This document shows, one piece after another, positions 16,701 through 24,776 of a stretch of 64,000 nt of DNA (position 1 is its first letter; each line of letters opens with the position of its first letter). A model generated the notes under the pieces. The model was not told the DNA's origin, did no database searches, and was given only the letters and a program-made list of their open reading frames with translations. Both the position numbers and the translations under genes were made by a program. The stretch comes from Planctomycetota bacterium (GTDB lineage: Bacteria > Planctomycetota > Phycisphaerae > Phycisphaerales > SM1A02): NCBI GenBank assembly GCA_016872835.1, contig VGYX01000010.1, forward strand, positions 47,025 through 111,024, in the 5' to 3' direction.

Positions 16701-17326
16701 TCAGCGTGGCCCTGCAGTACGGCGTGCCCGTGGAGAGCCTGGTGACCAAGTTCGCGCACCAGCGCTTCGAACCGATGGGCATGACGACCAACTCGGACAT
16801 CCCCTTCGCCAAGAGCCTGGTGGACTACATCTTCCGCTGGATGGGCATGCAGTTCATCTCGGGCTATCGCGATCAGAACGCACCGCGGCGACCTGCGTCG
16901 CTCGCCGCAGCCACGCCGGCCGAGCCGGCGGGCGACTCGCACGGACGCACCGTCAAGGAGGACACTGGATGGCAGCAGCGCATGGACGGCGCCTCGAGCC
17001 GCGGCGATCGAATGTCGCCGGGCGTCATGGGCGGATCGGACTCGTCGGCGTCGGTCGCCGGCGGCACGGAGAGGATCGCCGTGATCCTGTCGGAGACGTC
17101 GGTGCTCAACGTGCCGGGCGGATCGACGGGCGGCAGTTCGGCTGGGGCGGTGACCGGGAGTGTCACCGTCGTCGCCGATCGGTACGCGCCCGCCAGCGTG
17201 CTTGACCAGTCGAACGCAGCGCTGATGGGCGATGCGCCCGCCTGCGACGCCTGCGGATCGATCACGGTGCGCAACGGCACCTGCTACCGCTGCCTGAACT
17301 GCGGCAACAGCATGGGCTGCAGCTGA
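13712..17326 (+). CDS. nrdJ: Adenosylcobalamin-dependent (class II) ribonucleotide reductase
   Basis: 1204 residues. It makes deoxyribonucleotides with a B12-generated thiyl radical and needs no oxygen or second subunit. Seen in the sequence: NSPQWFNTGL, GTGTNFSNLRG, CSEYMFLDNTACNLASINL (active-site Cys region), APTGTIGLLMDCDTTGVEP, then a C-terminal domain (GSITHKFNVAGHEGYLIVG...) typical of the long bacterial NrdJ form. A charged linker with repeated VERV units (about residues 925-940), a low-complexity Ser/Gly-rich stretch, and a Cys-rich tail CDACGSITVRNGTCYRCLNC follow. The tail is likely the zinc or redox end that re-reduces the active site. It implies B12 supply, as does the MeaB-like fusion downstream. 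Confidence 0.95.
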   Translation: MRIHRRFTQPNQDVYTSIEWSTRSSKISNSDGSTVFEMTDAEIPASWSQLATDIVVSKYFRKAGVPQLQKDGSAKVDASGKPVLGPERSVKQVVHRLAGCWRHWAEKFGYFASAKDAQAFYDEIAWMLLNQVAAPNSPQWFNTGLHFAYGINGPAQGHWIADHATGACSLAADAYSHPQPHACFIQAVRDDLVGEGGIMDLWTREARLFKYGSGTGTNFSNLRGDNEPLSGGGKSSGLMSFLKIGDRAAGAIKSGGTTRRAAKMVCLDVDHPDIEAFVNWKVREEIKVAALVEGVKHLAPELQETVKRLNLKLDYDFNGESYYTVSGQNSNNSVRLSDAFMEAVDADADWTLTRRTDGKVAKTLKARGLWGQINYAAWRCADPGLQYDSTINAWHTCPQGGRINASNPCSEYMFLDNTACNLASINLLKLYDPETRTFDLEAYEHAISLWTVVLEISVLMAAFPSREIAELSWKYRTLGLGYANLGALLMQAGIPYDSDEGRALCGAFSAILTGRSYAASALLAAEHGPFDGFQENREEMLRVIRNHRRAAYGVERGSDEWESLRIRPVSIDHGLFKAGKVPLANAGDVLSRSLAAWDDALLFGTKFGFRNAQVTVIAPTGTIGLLMDCDTTGVEPDFALTKFKKLAGGGYFKIANQSLRPAFKSLGYSATQTDEILAHVMGTLNLATPMPDAKGNIPASGATFREHLSAAGYTGDDLVALENQLPMMFELGFAFSAWSMPAAVLAHAGVDAEAAKADPKFNGLKVLGLKKAQIEALNRRICGTQTVEGAPHLKAEHLPVFDCANKCGPTGTRFIRPEGHIHMMAAAQPFISGAISKTINMPHEATVEEIGAAYRMSWELGLKANALYRDGSKLSQPLNTKTDVEREDEDTEGLDEASAETVASPEEVLVESGRLAEGERMVERIVERVVERVIERPMRRRLPETRGSITHKFNVAGHEGYLIVGLYEDGRPGELFITMAKEGSTIGGLMDSLGTAISVALQYGVPVESLVTKFAHQRFEPMGMTTNSDIPFAKSLVDYIFRWMGMQFISGYRDQNAPRRPASLAAATPAEPAGDSHGRTVKEDTGWQQRMDGASSRGDRMSPGVMGGSDSSASVAGGTERIAVILSETSVLNVPGGSTGGSSAGAVTGSVTVVADRYAPASVLDQSNAALMGDAPACDACGSITVRNGTCYRCLNCGNSMGCS

Positions 17327-17585
17327 GGCAGCCACGGACAACGCCTGGCGCGTTTCGTCACTGCTCCGACGACGCGCCGGGCGCACGCACGCGATGGGGG
17401 ACAGTCACCCCAGGAGGACCCAGGTCGGCGAGTGGATGGACCCTCCTTGCACTGGTCGGACGAGCACGGAGACCGCTTGTCCCGACCCTTCGACTGCGGC
17501 CAACACCGGCGGCCGCACGGTCCGGAACGGAAGCCGGACCTGTCGAAGTGGCCCCCCTTCGGGGCCTGCCCCCATCGCGATTCCT

Positions 17586-17620
17586 GAAACGCCCCTGCCT
17601 TGCGCGGGGGCGTTTCGTTT
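17586..17620 (+). terminator. Rho-independent terminator
   Basis: Perfect 10-bp stem GAAACGCCCC/GGGGCGTTTC with an 11-nt loop, followed by GTTT. It probably ends the dcd-nrdJ transcript about 260 bp after the stop codon. The T run is short. Confidence 0.65.
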
Positions 17621-17678
17621 CATGAACGCATGCGCTTCAGACGCACGCGGCCATTGATCCATCACGTTCCGATCGGGC

Positions 17679-17684
17679 TACACT
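17679..17684 (+). promoter_or_regulatory. TACACT -10-like element, membrane protein
   Basis: TACACT ends 9 nt before ATG 17694, without a Shine-Dalgarno sequence in between. Confidence 0.4.
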
Positions 17685-17693
17685 GCCGGGTTC

Positions 17694-18377
17694 ATGGCGA
17701 TCCAGACCACCATCCAGCCGTTCACGCTCTGGCGCAGCCTCGGCTTCGCCACGCTCTGCGCCACCTTCGCGGTCTGGGGCTGGTACGACTACGAAGTCAA
17801 GATTCCCCGGCTCGAGAAGGACTCCTCGGCCTACATGGCCGCCAAGGACACGCGTGCGTCGCTGCAGAAGGCCGCCGAGGGTGCTCCGCTGAACGAAGCC
17901 CAGCTCAAGCAGATGAAGGACGCGGAAACAGTCCTTGCCGACATCAAGGATCGCTACGGAAGCGCCGTTCCGAACAAGCCCGCCGCCTACGACCGTCCCA
18001 TGCAGCTGTGGCTGTACGTGGTCGGGTGCGGTGTCCTGGGTGTGCCCTCTTTCCTGTGGCCGGTGATCCGCACAAGCCGTCGTACCTATCGACTGGATGA
18101 TGACGGAACGCTGCACACGCCGGACGCGCGCATCGGGGCGGACGAGATCGTCGAAATCGACATGAGCCGTTGGTGCAGTCCTTCGGGCGATCGCCGCAGC
18201 ACGTGGACCGCCAAGGCGGTGCTGAATGACGGCCGTCGCGTGCTGCTGGACGATCACGACTTCAAGAACATGCACTTGATCATCGGCGCGATCGCGAACC
18301 GACTTTATCCCGATCAGTGGACGATCGAAGCCAAGCGCATCGATTCGAGCACCTCGAAGCCGAGCGAGCCGATCTGA
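17694..18377 (+). CDS. Membrane protein with two transmembrane segments, unknown function
   Basis: 227 residues, not assigned to a family. A transmembrane helix spans about residues 12-30 (LWRSLGFATLCATFAVWGW), followed by a ~70-residue charged region likely outside the membrane (EKDSSAYMAAKDTRASLQKAAEG...). A second helix lies at about 103-125 (LWLYVVGCGVLGVPSFLWPV). The ~100-residue C-terminal part (RTYRLDDDGTLHTPDARIGADEIVEID...) looks like a bacterial PH-type beta domain facing the cytoplasm. It is followed after 15 bp by the B12-domain/GTPase gene, so the two may be co-transcribed, though no functional link is evident. Confidence 0.75.
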   Translation: MAIQTTIQPFTLWRSLGFATLCATFAVWGWYDYEVKIPRLEKDSSAYMAAKDTRASLQKAAEGAPLNEAQLKQMKDAETVLADIKDRYGSAVPNKPAAYDRPMQLWLYVVGCGVLGVPSFLWPVIRTSRRTYRLDDDGTLHTPDARIGADEIVEIDMSRWCSPSGDRRSTWTAKAVLNDGRRVLLDDHDFKNMHLIIGAIANRLYPDQWTIEAKRIDSSTSKPSEPI

Positions 18378-18392
18378 GGACGGAGCGACGGC

Positions 18393-19508
18393 GTGCAGGG
18401 AACCACCGAACCCACGACCCCGATCGAGAAGCGCGACCGATGCGGCGATTTGCCGCACCGCCCACGCGTTCTGCTTGGCAAGATGGGCCTCGACGGCCAT
18501 GACCGCGGCGTGAAGCTGATCGCGCGACTCATGCGCGACAGCGGCATCCACGTGATCTACAGCGGTCTGTGGCAGACGCCGCGCAGCCTCGCGATCGGTG
18601 CGCGCGACGAGGACGCCGACTGCATCGCCTGCAGCATGATGAGCAACAGCCACCTGGTGCTGGTGCCGCGCCTGCTCGAGGAGTGCCGTGCGCTCGGCAG
18701 GCCCGACATGGTCGTGAACGTGGGCGGCATCATTCCGCAGGAGGACGTGCAGCCGCTCCTCGATGCGGGCGTGAACCGCGTCTATCACACCGGCACGGGT
18801 CTCGATGCGATCGTGGAGAGCGTGCGCGAGGCCGTGAAGGGCTACACGGCGCTGCAGTCGCCAAGCGCCGAGGCGAAACTCGCGCGTCGCATCAGCATGG
18901 CGCACGCGAAGCCGACGGGCACGCTGCAGGGTCGTCGCCCGAAGCGCGTGATCGGCATCACGGGTGCACCCGGCGCGGGCAAGAGCACGCTGGTCGCCAG
19001 CATGGTCGGCGAGGCGGTACGTCGCGGTCGCCGCATGGCGGTGATCGCGTTCGACCCGATGAGCCCGATCACCGGCGGCGCGCTGCTGGGCGATCGCCTC
19101 CGTGTCGACTTCAACGCGGTCGATGACAAGGTCTTCTATCGCTCGCTGGCCATCGTGGGCGAGGACTACGTGAGCCTGCCCGACATCCTCGGGCTGCTGG
19201 GCGACGCCGGCTTCGATGATGTGATCGTGGAGACGGTCGGCGCGGGACAGAACGACGTCGCGATCCGAAAGCATGTCGACCGCACGGCGGTGGTCGTGGT
19301 GCCCGGCATGGGCGACAGCGTGCAGATGGACAAGGCGGGCATCCTCGAGATCGCCGACATCTTCGTGGCGAACAAGGCCGATCACGCCGGCGAGGCCAAT
19401 CTGGTGCGTGAACTGCTCGACATCGCGTCCGGACGGCCGATCCTCGAGACGATCGCCACGCAGGGCAAGGGCGTGGTGGAACTGCTCGAGGCGCTGTTCC
19501 CCGGCTGA
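18393..19508 (+). CDS. Fusion of B12-binding domain and MeaB-like G3E GTPase
   Basis: 371 residues, start GTG behind a GGAG sequence. Residues ~25-150 are a cobalamin-binding domain of the methylmalonyl-CoA mutase type: GLDGHDRG has the DxHxxG motif whose His ligates cobalt, followed by SMMSNSH and VVNVGG. Residues ~185-370 are a MeaB/ArgK-type GTPase: P-loop GAPGAGKST, DPMSPITGGALLGDR, ETVGAGQND and NKAD. MeaB proteins load and protect B12 in acyl-CoA mutases. In IcmF the same two domains precede the mutase barrel, but here the barrel is absent and no mutase large subunit lies in the window. The GTPase part is shorter than free-standing MeaB. PrpD follows, suggesting propionyl-CoA metabolism. 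Confidence 0.85.
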   Translation: MQGTTEPTTPIEKRDRCGDLPHRPRVLLGKMGLDGHDRGVKLIARLMRDSGIHVIYSGLWQTPRSLAIGARDEDADCIACSMMSNSHLVLVPRLLEECRALGRPDMVVNVGGIIPQEDVQPLLDAGVNRVYHTGTGLDAIVESVREAVKGYTALQSPSAEAKLARRISMAHAKPTGTLQGRRPKRVIGITGAPGAGKSTLVASMVGEAVRRGRRMAVIAFDPMSPITGGALLGDRLRVDFNAVDDKVFYRSLAIVGEDYVSLPDILGLLGDAGFDDVIVETVGAGQNDVAIRKHVDRTAVVVVPGMGDSVQMDKAGILEIADIFVANKADHAGEANLVRELLDIASGRPILETIATQGKGVVELLEALFPG

Positions 19509-19557
19509 ACGACCCCCTGTGCGCTGCTAGAGTGGTGGCCCTTTCACGGAGCCACCC

Positions 19558-21096
19558 ATGTCCATCGACACCCGCATTCTCGGTCGCGACACCAACCAGG
19601 CCCTTGGTATCGGCCAGTACGCCATCGACTTCCTGCGCGACGGCGCACCCAGCGCGAGCGTGCTGGAGCGCACCGGCCTGTTCTTCACCGACGCCGTCCT
19701 GTGCGGCGCCAGCGCGTTGGCGCTCGGCACGAACGCCCCGACACTGCTGCGGCAGGAAGCGCTCCGATACCCCTCCAAGAAGGGCGTGTCGGTCTTCGGC
19801 AGCCGCAAGCGCGTGGCGCCCGAGAAGGCGATCGTCGCCAACTGCGCGGCGGTGCGCGAGTGGGACAGCAACGGCACGAACTTCGGATACCGTCCGCAGC
19901 TCGGCCACACCGCGGGCGAATTCGGCCACAACGACTTCTACGCGGTGCCGGTGGCGGCGGCGCAGATGGCCGGCGAAGGTGGCGCGTTCGCGCTGCGCGG
20001 CATGGCGTGTCTCGACGAGATCCGCGGCCGCCTCGCCGAGGTGTTCTCGTTGAAGACCTGGAAGATCGACCACGTGGTGCATGGCGCGATCGCCAGCGCG
20101 GCCGTCTACGGCGCGATGCTCGGCGCCAGCGCGGAGGAGATCGAGAGCGCAATCGGCATGTTCGTCGCGCACGCGATTCCGTGGCGCGCGATCCGCGCCG
20201 GCAAGCAGCTCAGCGACTCCAAGGGCGCCAGCGCGGCGATCAGCACCGAGTTCGCGATCCTGTGCATGCAGCGATCGATGCGCGGGTTCCTCGGGCCGCG
20301 CGACATCTTCCGCAACCCGGAGAGCATGTTCCGACAGTTCGTGAAGACCAAGGACGACAGTCCGTTCGACCTGCACCTCTCGATGGGCGGCGACGACTTC
20401 GCGGTCATGGGCATGCACTTCAAGCTGGGCCTCTATGAACACCAGTCCGCGAGCGCGCTGCAGGGCCTGATCGACCTGGTGCAAAGGCACGCGTTGATCG
20501 CGCAGAAGCCGCTGGCGATCAGGCGCATCCTGATCACCGCGTACGAGCCCGCCTTCGGCATCATCGGCGACCCCGCCAAGCGCGATCCGAAGACGCGCCA
20601 GAGCGCCGACCACAGCATGGTCTACATCGTGGGCACGCTGCTGCGGAAGGCGTCGGAGCGCGTGGCCAAGCAGGGTTCGGTCGGCACCTCGAACGACGAG
20701 GCGTGGAAGACGCTCATGCTCGGGCCCTACGACTACGACCCTGCCGCGATCAAGAACGAGTCGACGCGCGCACTCATGGCGAAGATGGACTTCGAGCACG
20801 GCGGCGCGGAGTACGACCGTCGCTATCCCGAGGGCATTCCCACCTCGCTGAAGATCGAGATGGAGAGCGGCGAGACCTTCGACAGCGGCCTCGTGATGTT
20901 CCCCGCCGGCCACGCGCGCAACACCACGGCCGACCTGAAGGGCATCCTGGACGCGAAGTTCGCTTTGCTCGGCAAGCTCGCCACCGACAAGCCGAAGCGG
21001 CTCGTGCGAAACCTGCTCGCGATCGGCGAGATGGGCCGCAAGGATCTGGCCGTGATCCACGACTTCGAGATCGCGGACCGCGGCGCCTTCGAGTGA
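19558..21096 (+). CDS. prpD: MmgE/PrpD family protein (2-methylcitrate dehydratase type)
   Basis: 512 residues. PrpD dehydrates 2-methylcitrate to 2-methyl-cis-aconitate in the methylcitrate route for propionate. Family features: NCAAVREWDSNGTNFG, HNDFYAVPVAAAQ, the WKIDHVVHGAIASAAVYGAML segment, the KQLSDSKGASAAISTEFA stretch, and a C-terminal KIEMESGETFDSG strand region. It has a leader with ACGGAG before the ATG. Neighbouring B12-domain/GTPase suggests both serve propionyl-CoA disposal, although no prpB or prpC is in the window. Palindromic element B starts 10 nt after the stop. Exact substrate is inferred from family only. Confidence 0.85.
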   Translation: MSIDTRILGRDTNQALGIGQYAIDFLRDGAPSASVLERTGLFFTDAVLCGASALALGTNAPTLLRQEALRYPSKKGVSVFGSRKRVAPEKAIVANCAAVREWDSNGTNFGYRPQLGHTAGEFGHNDFYAVPVAAAQMAGEGGAFALRGMACLDEIRGRLAEVFSLKTWKIDHVVHGAIASAAVYGAMLGASAEEIESAIGMFVAHAIPWRAIRAGKQLSDSKGASAAISTEFAILCMQRSMRGFLGPRDIFRNPESMFRQFVKTKDDSPFDLHLSMGGDDFAVMGMHFKLGLYEHQSASALQGLIDLVQRHALIAQKPLAIRRILITAYEPAFGIIGDPAKRDPKTRQSADHSMVYIVGTLLRKASERVAKQGSVGTSNDEAWKTLMLGPYDYDPAAIKNESTRALMAKMDFEHGGAEYDRRYPEGIPTSLKIEMESGETFDSGLVMFPAGHARNTTADLKGILDAKFALLGKLATDKPKRLVRNLLAIGEMGRKDLAVIHDFEIADRGAFE

Positions 21097-21105
21097 CCAA
21101 GCACC

Positions 21106-21354
21106 AGGGTCAGAGGTTGTTACCGACCACTCGGGACGCATCTTGGCCGGAGAGTCCAAGGCGGCATCCTGCGGAGCGAGGCGAGCCATCACGCGTGTCT
21201 GCAGGCGATGGGTCACCCAGACGGATCGACCCCGAATGGTCGCTGCGCATGCGAAGCGAAGCAGCGACGGGCCGCATGGGCTTTCCGGTCGTGATGCGTT
21301 GGTGAGGAAAGAGTGGTCAAGTGGTCCGTAACAACCTCTGACCCTCGCTACCGG
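21106..21354. mobile_element. Palindromic element B (MITE/REP-like, no ORF)
   Basis: Arms 21106-21131 and 21320-21345 are inverted repeats identical at 25 of 26 positions (AGGGTCAGAGGTTGTTAC then C or G, then GACCACT). These ends match element A (8005-8262). At the right side both copies continue with the same CTCGCTAYCGG, so the unit reaches about 21354. The middle ~190 bp differs from element A and has no coding look. The right end overlaps the end of the tricorn gene: its TAG stop at 21350-21348 lies inside the repeat. Both copies start about 10 nt after a stop codon. Confidence 0.78.
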
Positions 21355-24300
21355 GCGTTGGGGGATTCGGGTCGCGGTGGCTCGAAACGCTTCGCCGGCA
21401 ACTTCGGCATGAGCTCCGCGATGGCACGATCAAGCTGCGGATCGCGTCCGGCGGCACGATCCGCCGGCGTGAGCTCCACCTCGATGTCCGGCGACACGCC
21501 CTCGTTCTCCACGGCGTAGCCACGCACCGGTGTCCAGTAGCCCCAGCCTGGCTGCGTGGACATGCCGCCATCCACGAAGGCCTTGTCCGCTTCGATGCCG
21601 ATCACGCCACCCCACGTTCGCGTGCCGATCAACGGCGCAAGATTCAGTCGACGCACGGTCTCGGGGAAGATGTCTCCATCGCTGCCCGCACCCTGATCGA
21701 TCAGCACCGCCATCGGTCCCACCAGTGACTTGGAGGGATTCGTCTCCGCCCGCCCGTCGCGTGGCACGCTCCATGCCCATGGCTTGCGCATGAGACGCTC
21801 GATCAGCACCGGACTCACATAGCCGCCACCGTTGTTCCGGATGTCCACCACCATTCCCTCGCGGTCAAGTTGCGGGAAGAACCCGCGCATGAACGCGGTG
21901 ATGCCCGCCGCATCCATGTCCGGCACGTGGATGTAGCCCAGCTTGCCCCCGCTGCGCTCGGCGACGGCCCGCCGATTCATCTCGACCCACTCTTGGTAAC
22001 GCAGTTCCGCCTCGCTGCCTGGCATTCGAATCTCCACGTCGCGGGCATTCGCACCATCCGCCGTGTCCGCGACGGTCAGCATGGTCGCCCGACCCGCGCG
22101 ACCCACCAGCCACTCGCCAATCTCGCGATCCGCGGTGACCTCGCGCCCATCCACGGCGACGATGAACTGTCCAGCCTTCACGCCACGAAAGGGAACCGCC
22201 AGCGGATTCTCGGGGCCGCCCGCAGCTGCGAAATCCGGCAGCACGCGCTCGATCATCCAACCCCCCTCGCGTGGCGCAACCTGCGCACCAAGCACGCCCA
22301 CCTGCACCCCCTCGGGCCAGCGGAACATCTCGCCGCCGCTGATGTACACGTGGCTGTTCGCGAGCTCGCTGCACATCTGCACGATCGCGTCGTTGAGTTC
22401 CTCACGGGTGCCCACCCGATCCACGAGCGGCAGGTACGCCTGACGCACCGCCGCCCAGTTCACGCCGCCCATGTCCGCACGCCAGAAGAAGTCGCGCTGC
22501 AGGCGCCAAGCCTCGTCGAAGATCTGGCGCCACTCCTCGCGGGGATCCACGGACACGCGAACGCTCGCCACATCCACCGTCTCGGGTTCGCCACCCTCCA
22601 CCGACAGGCGAAGCATCGCCTGACCATCCCACGCCACCACCTTCGTGGCCTCGGCGTCCATGTTCCATCCCGTGACGGGGCTTTCCAGCAGCGGCGTGGA
22701 CTTGCCTGCACGGACATCGAAGCGCTCCAGATGCGTGCCGGGCATCCCCATCGGAGGCTCTGGCCACACTTCCTCGCCCACGCTCTCGCGCGGATGCCGG
22801 CCGAGCAGCAGCGCGCCCGGCGCGGCCTCGAATCCGTCGAACTGACCGGGCTTCACCGGCAGCGCGAACACGCGCGCGGCGATGCCCCCGACCTCCACCT
22901 CGATCGGGGCGATCGTCTCGGCGTCATCCTCGTCCTTCGCATCATCGGCCTTGGTTTCCTCGGCCACATCCTCCGTCTTTCCCTCCGCCTTCTCCGCATC
23001 GTCGGTGGGCTCCATCCAGTCGCCGGACTTGCCCGTCGCCCAACGCGCCAGGTCCATGCCAGCTTCGCGCGCCTCACGCGCGAACGGAGGCGGCGTCGAG
23101 GCCTTCAGCGGAACGCCGCAGACCATCGTCACGTCCTGCGTCGCGAAGTTCAGATCTAGGGCGTCCAGCACCGGATCGATGTGGCGATCCGACAGGAAGT
23201 ACAGGTACGCGCCCGCCGGGTCCCAGCGCGGACTCGAGTCATTCGTCATGCCATCACCGATCGCGGACGTCTCTCCGCCCGTCACTGGTCGCACGACGAC
23301 CTGACCATTCCCATTGGCCAACGGTCGCACCCATGTGATCCAGCGGCCATCCGGACTGAAGCGATAGTCCCGGATCGCGCGGTTCGCGCTGCGATCGATC
23401 GCGCTCACGGCGCCGGTCGCCACGTCGACCATCCGAAGCGCGCCGGACTTGTCACCGAAAGCCACATGACGGCCATCCGCGCTCGCCTGTGGTTCGAACA
23501 CCCAGACATCGCTCGTGGCGAGCGTGGCCTCGGGGCCATCGGGCTCGGACAGATCGCGTGCCACCACCGCGAACCCGTCTCCCCGGTCGGTCACGTAGAC
23601 GATCGTGCTCTCGTCCAGCCATGACGCGTCGCGCTCACGCGTCGAGGCGCGCGAAGGCACCTGGATACCGGCCGGCGCATCCTTGAGCGCGTCGGGTCCG
23701 AGTGGCAACGCGAGAAACTCACCGCGCGTCTCCAGCAGAAGCGTCTCACCACCGGGCGCGAGCGAGAACCATGTCATGCCCTCGGTCGGCGGTCGATTCC
23801 GCAGTCGATCGGCGAAGCGATCTCCCACCAGCCGCAGATCCAGCACACGCTCGCTTCCATCCTTCGCATCGAACAGCACCACATCCGCACCGCGCGTGTA
23901 CACGACACGCGTGCCGGTGGCGCCCGGATCGGCCTTCGCCCAGCGCGGCTCCAGATCGGCCGCACCATGCTTCGTGTGCTGACGACGATCGCTTCCATCG
24001 GGCGCCACGCTGCACAGGTTCATGCAGCCGTCAGAATCCGACAGAAACCACACGCGACCCTGCAGCCACATCGGAAAGAGCTCGTTCTCGCGCGTCTTCG
24101 TGAGCCGCGTGAAATTACGTCCGTCGGCGTCGGCGATCCACACGTCCGGCGCGGTGCCGCCACGATAGCGCTTCCAGCTCCAGCTCTCGTTGCTCCACGG
24201 CGTGAAGGCGATCCGTCCACTGGTGGCATCCACGCTCGCGAGCGATCCCTCGCCGAATCCGAGCGGGCGCGAGGGACCACCCGATACCGGCACGCTCCAG

Positions 24301-24743
24301 AGCTCGTCGCGACCCAGCGGGTTCGCACGATCACTGCGGTAGAGGATCGAACCGCCATCGGCCGTGAAGGCAAGTGGGCGCTCCATGCTCGGATGGAAGG
24401 TCAGTCGCTTCGGCGATCCACCCATGACGGGCATCACGTAGACCTCCGGCGTGCCGTCATAGTCGGCCAGGAACGCGAGCGCGGTGCCATCCGGTGAAAG
24501 CACCGGCGCGGTCTCGACGCCCGTCCCGCTCGTGAGCCGCGCCGCGTCGATCGGCCTCGAGGGATCCCCCGCCAGCGAGGCCGTCCACAGATCCCCATCG
24601 GCCACGAACACGAGCCGATCCCCCGCGACGGCCGGATGGATCGCATAACCGCGGCCGGGCGCCGCGGGCAGCGGGACCGTCGGTCCAGCGGCCGGAGCCG
24701 CGTGCGTACAGAGAACCGTCACGATCGCAAGGGCGCATCGCAT
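21348..24743 (-). CDS. Tricorn protease homologue 1 (S41-type), exported
   Basis: About 1131 residues. The start is uncertain: ATG 24743 (MRCALAIVTVLCTHAAPAAG, a good signal peptide with GGAG 11 nt upstream) is preferred, with ATG 24752 and 24773 in frame. Order: six- and seven-blade propeller repeats (LSPDGTALAFLADYDG, FSPDGRWITWV), an acidic Glu/Lys/Asp-rich insert near residue 600, a C1 helical region, a PDZ domain (FRGVKAGQFIVAVDGREV) and the S41 core. The nucleophile Ser is in GAGSDGD, followed by GTRTWGGVIG. Tricorn family members degrade oligopeptides processively. It follows fbp by a few bases. The C-terminal stop comes from palindromic element B. A paralogue lies at 58371. Confidence 0.88.
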   Translation of the reverse strand: MRCALAIVTVLCTHAAPAAGPTVPLPAAPGRGYAIHPAVAGDRLVFVADGDLWTASLAGDPSRPIDAARLTSGTGVETAPVLSPDGTALAFLADYDGTPEVYVMPVMGGSPKRLTFHPSMERPLAFTADGGSILYRSDRANPLGRDELWSVPVSGGPSRPLGFGEGSLASVDATSGRIAFTPWSNESWSWKRYRGGTAPDVWIADADGRNFTRLTKTRENELFPMWLQGRVWFLSDSDGCMNLCSVAPDGSDRRQHTKHGAADLEPRWAKADPGATGTRVVYTRGADVVLFDAKDGSERVLDLRLVGDRFADRLRNRPPTEGMTWFSLAPGGETLLLETRGEFLALPLGPDALKDAPAGIQVPSRASTRERDASWLDESTIVYVTDRGDGFAVVARDLSEPDGPEATLATSDVWVFEPQASADGRHVAFGDKSGALRMVDVATGAVSAIDRSANRAIRDYRFSPDGRWITWVRPLANGNGQVVVRPVTGGETSAIGDGMTNDSSPRWDPAGAYLYFLSDRHIDPVLDALDLNFATQDVTMVCGVPLKASTPPPFAREAREAGMDLARWATGKSGDWMEPTDDAEKAEGKTEDVAEETKADDAKDEDDAETIAPIEVEVGGIAARVFALPVKPGQFDGFEAAPGALLLGRHPRESVGEEVWPEPPMGMPGTHLERFDVRAGKSTPLLESPVTGWNMDAEATKVVAWDGQAMLRLSVEGGEPETVDVASVRVSVDPREEWRQIFDEAWRLQRDFFWRADMGGVNWAAVRQAYLPLVDRVGTREELNDAIVQMCSELANSHVYISGGEMFRWPEGVQVGVLGAQVAPREGGWMIERVLPDFAAAGGPENPLAVPFRGVKAGQFIVAVDGREVTADREIGEWLVGRAGRATMLTVADTADGANARDVEIRMPGSEAELRYQEWVEMNRRAVAERSGGKLGYIHVPDMDAAGITAFMRGFFPQLDREGMVVDIRNNGGGYVSPVLIERLMRKPWAWSVPRDGRAETNPSKSLVGPMAVLIDQGAGSDGDIFPETVRRLNLAPLIGTRTWGGVIGIEADKAFVDGGMSTQPGWGYWTPVRGYAVENEGVSPDIEVELTPADRAAGRDPQLDRAIAELMPKLPAKRFEPPRPESPNAR

Positions 24744-24776
24744 GTCGTGCATTGCTCCATAAGAAAGAGTCATCGA

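Larger units (their letters stand above)
17327..17693. other. 367-bp gap after nrdJ, no gene seen
   Basis: Both small ORFs here (17394 plus, 17405 minus) are opposite-strand shadows with no family features. The gap contains two hairpins: GGCCCC/GGGGCC at 17550-17566, and the stronger terminator listed separately. The last 20 bp hold the promoter element of the next gene. Confidence 0.6.

Noticed and set aside
13679-17386. 1235-codon ORF on the minus strand opposite nrdJ
   Set aside because: It mirrors nrdJ codon by codon in a high-GC genome and is rich in His/Arg/Ala with no domain; a shadow of the real gene.
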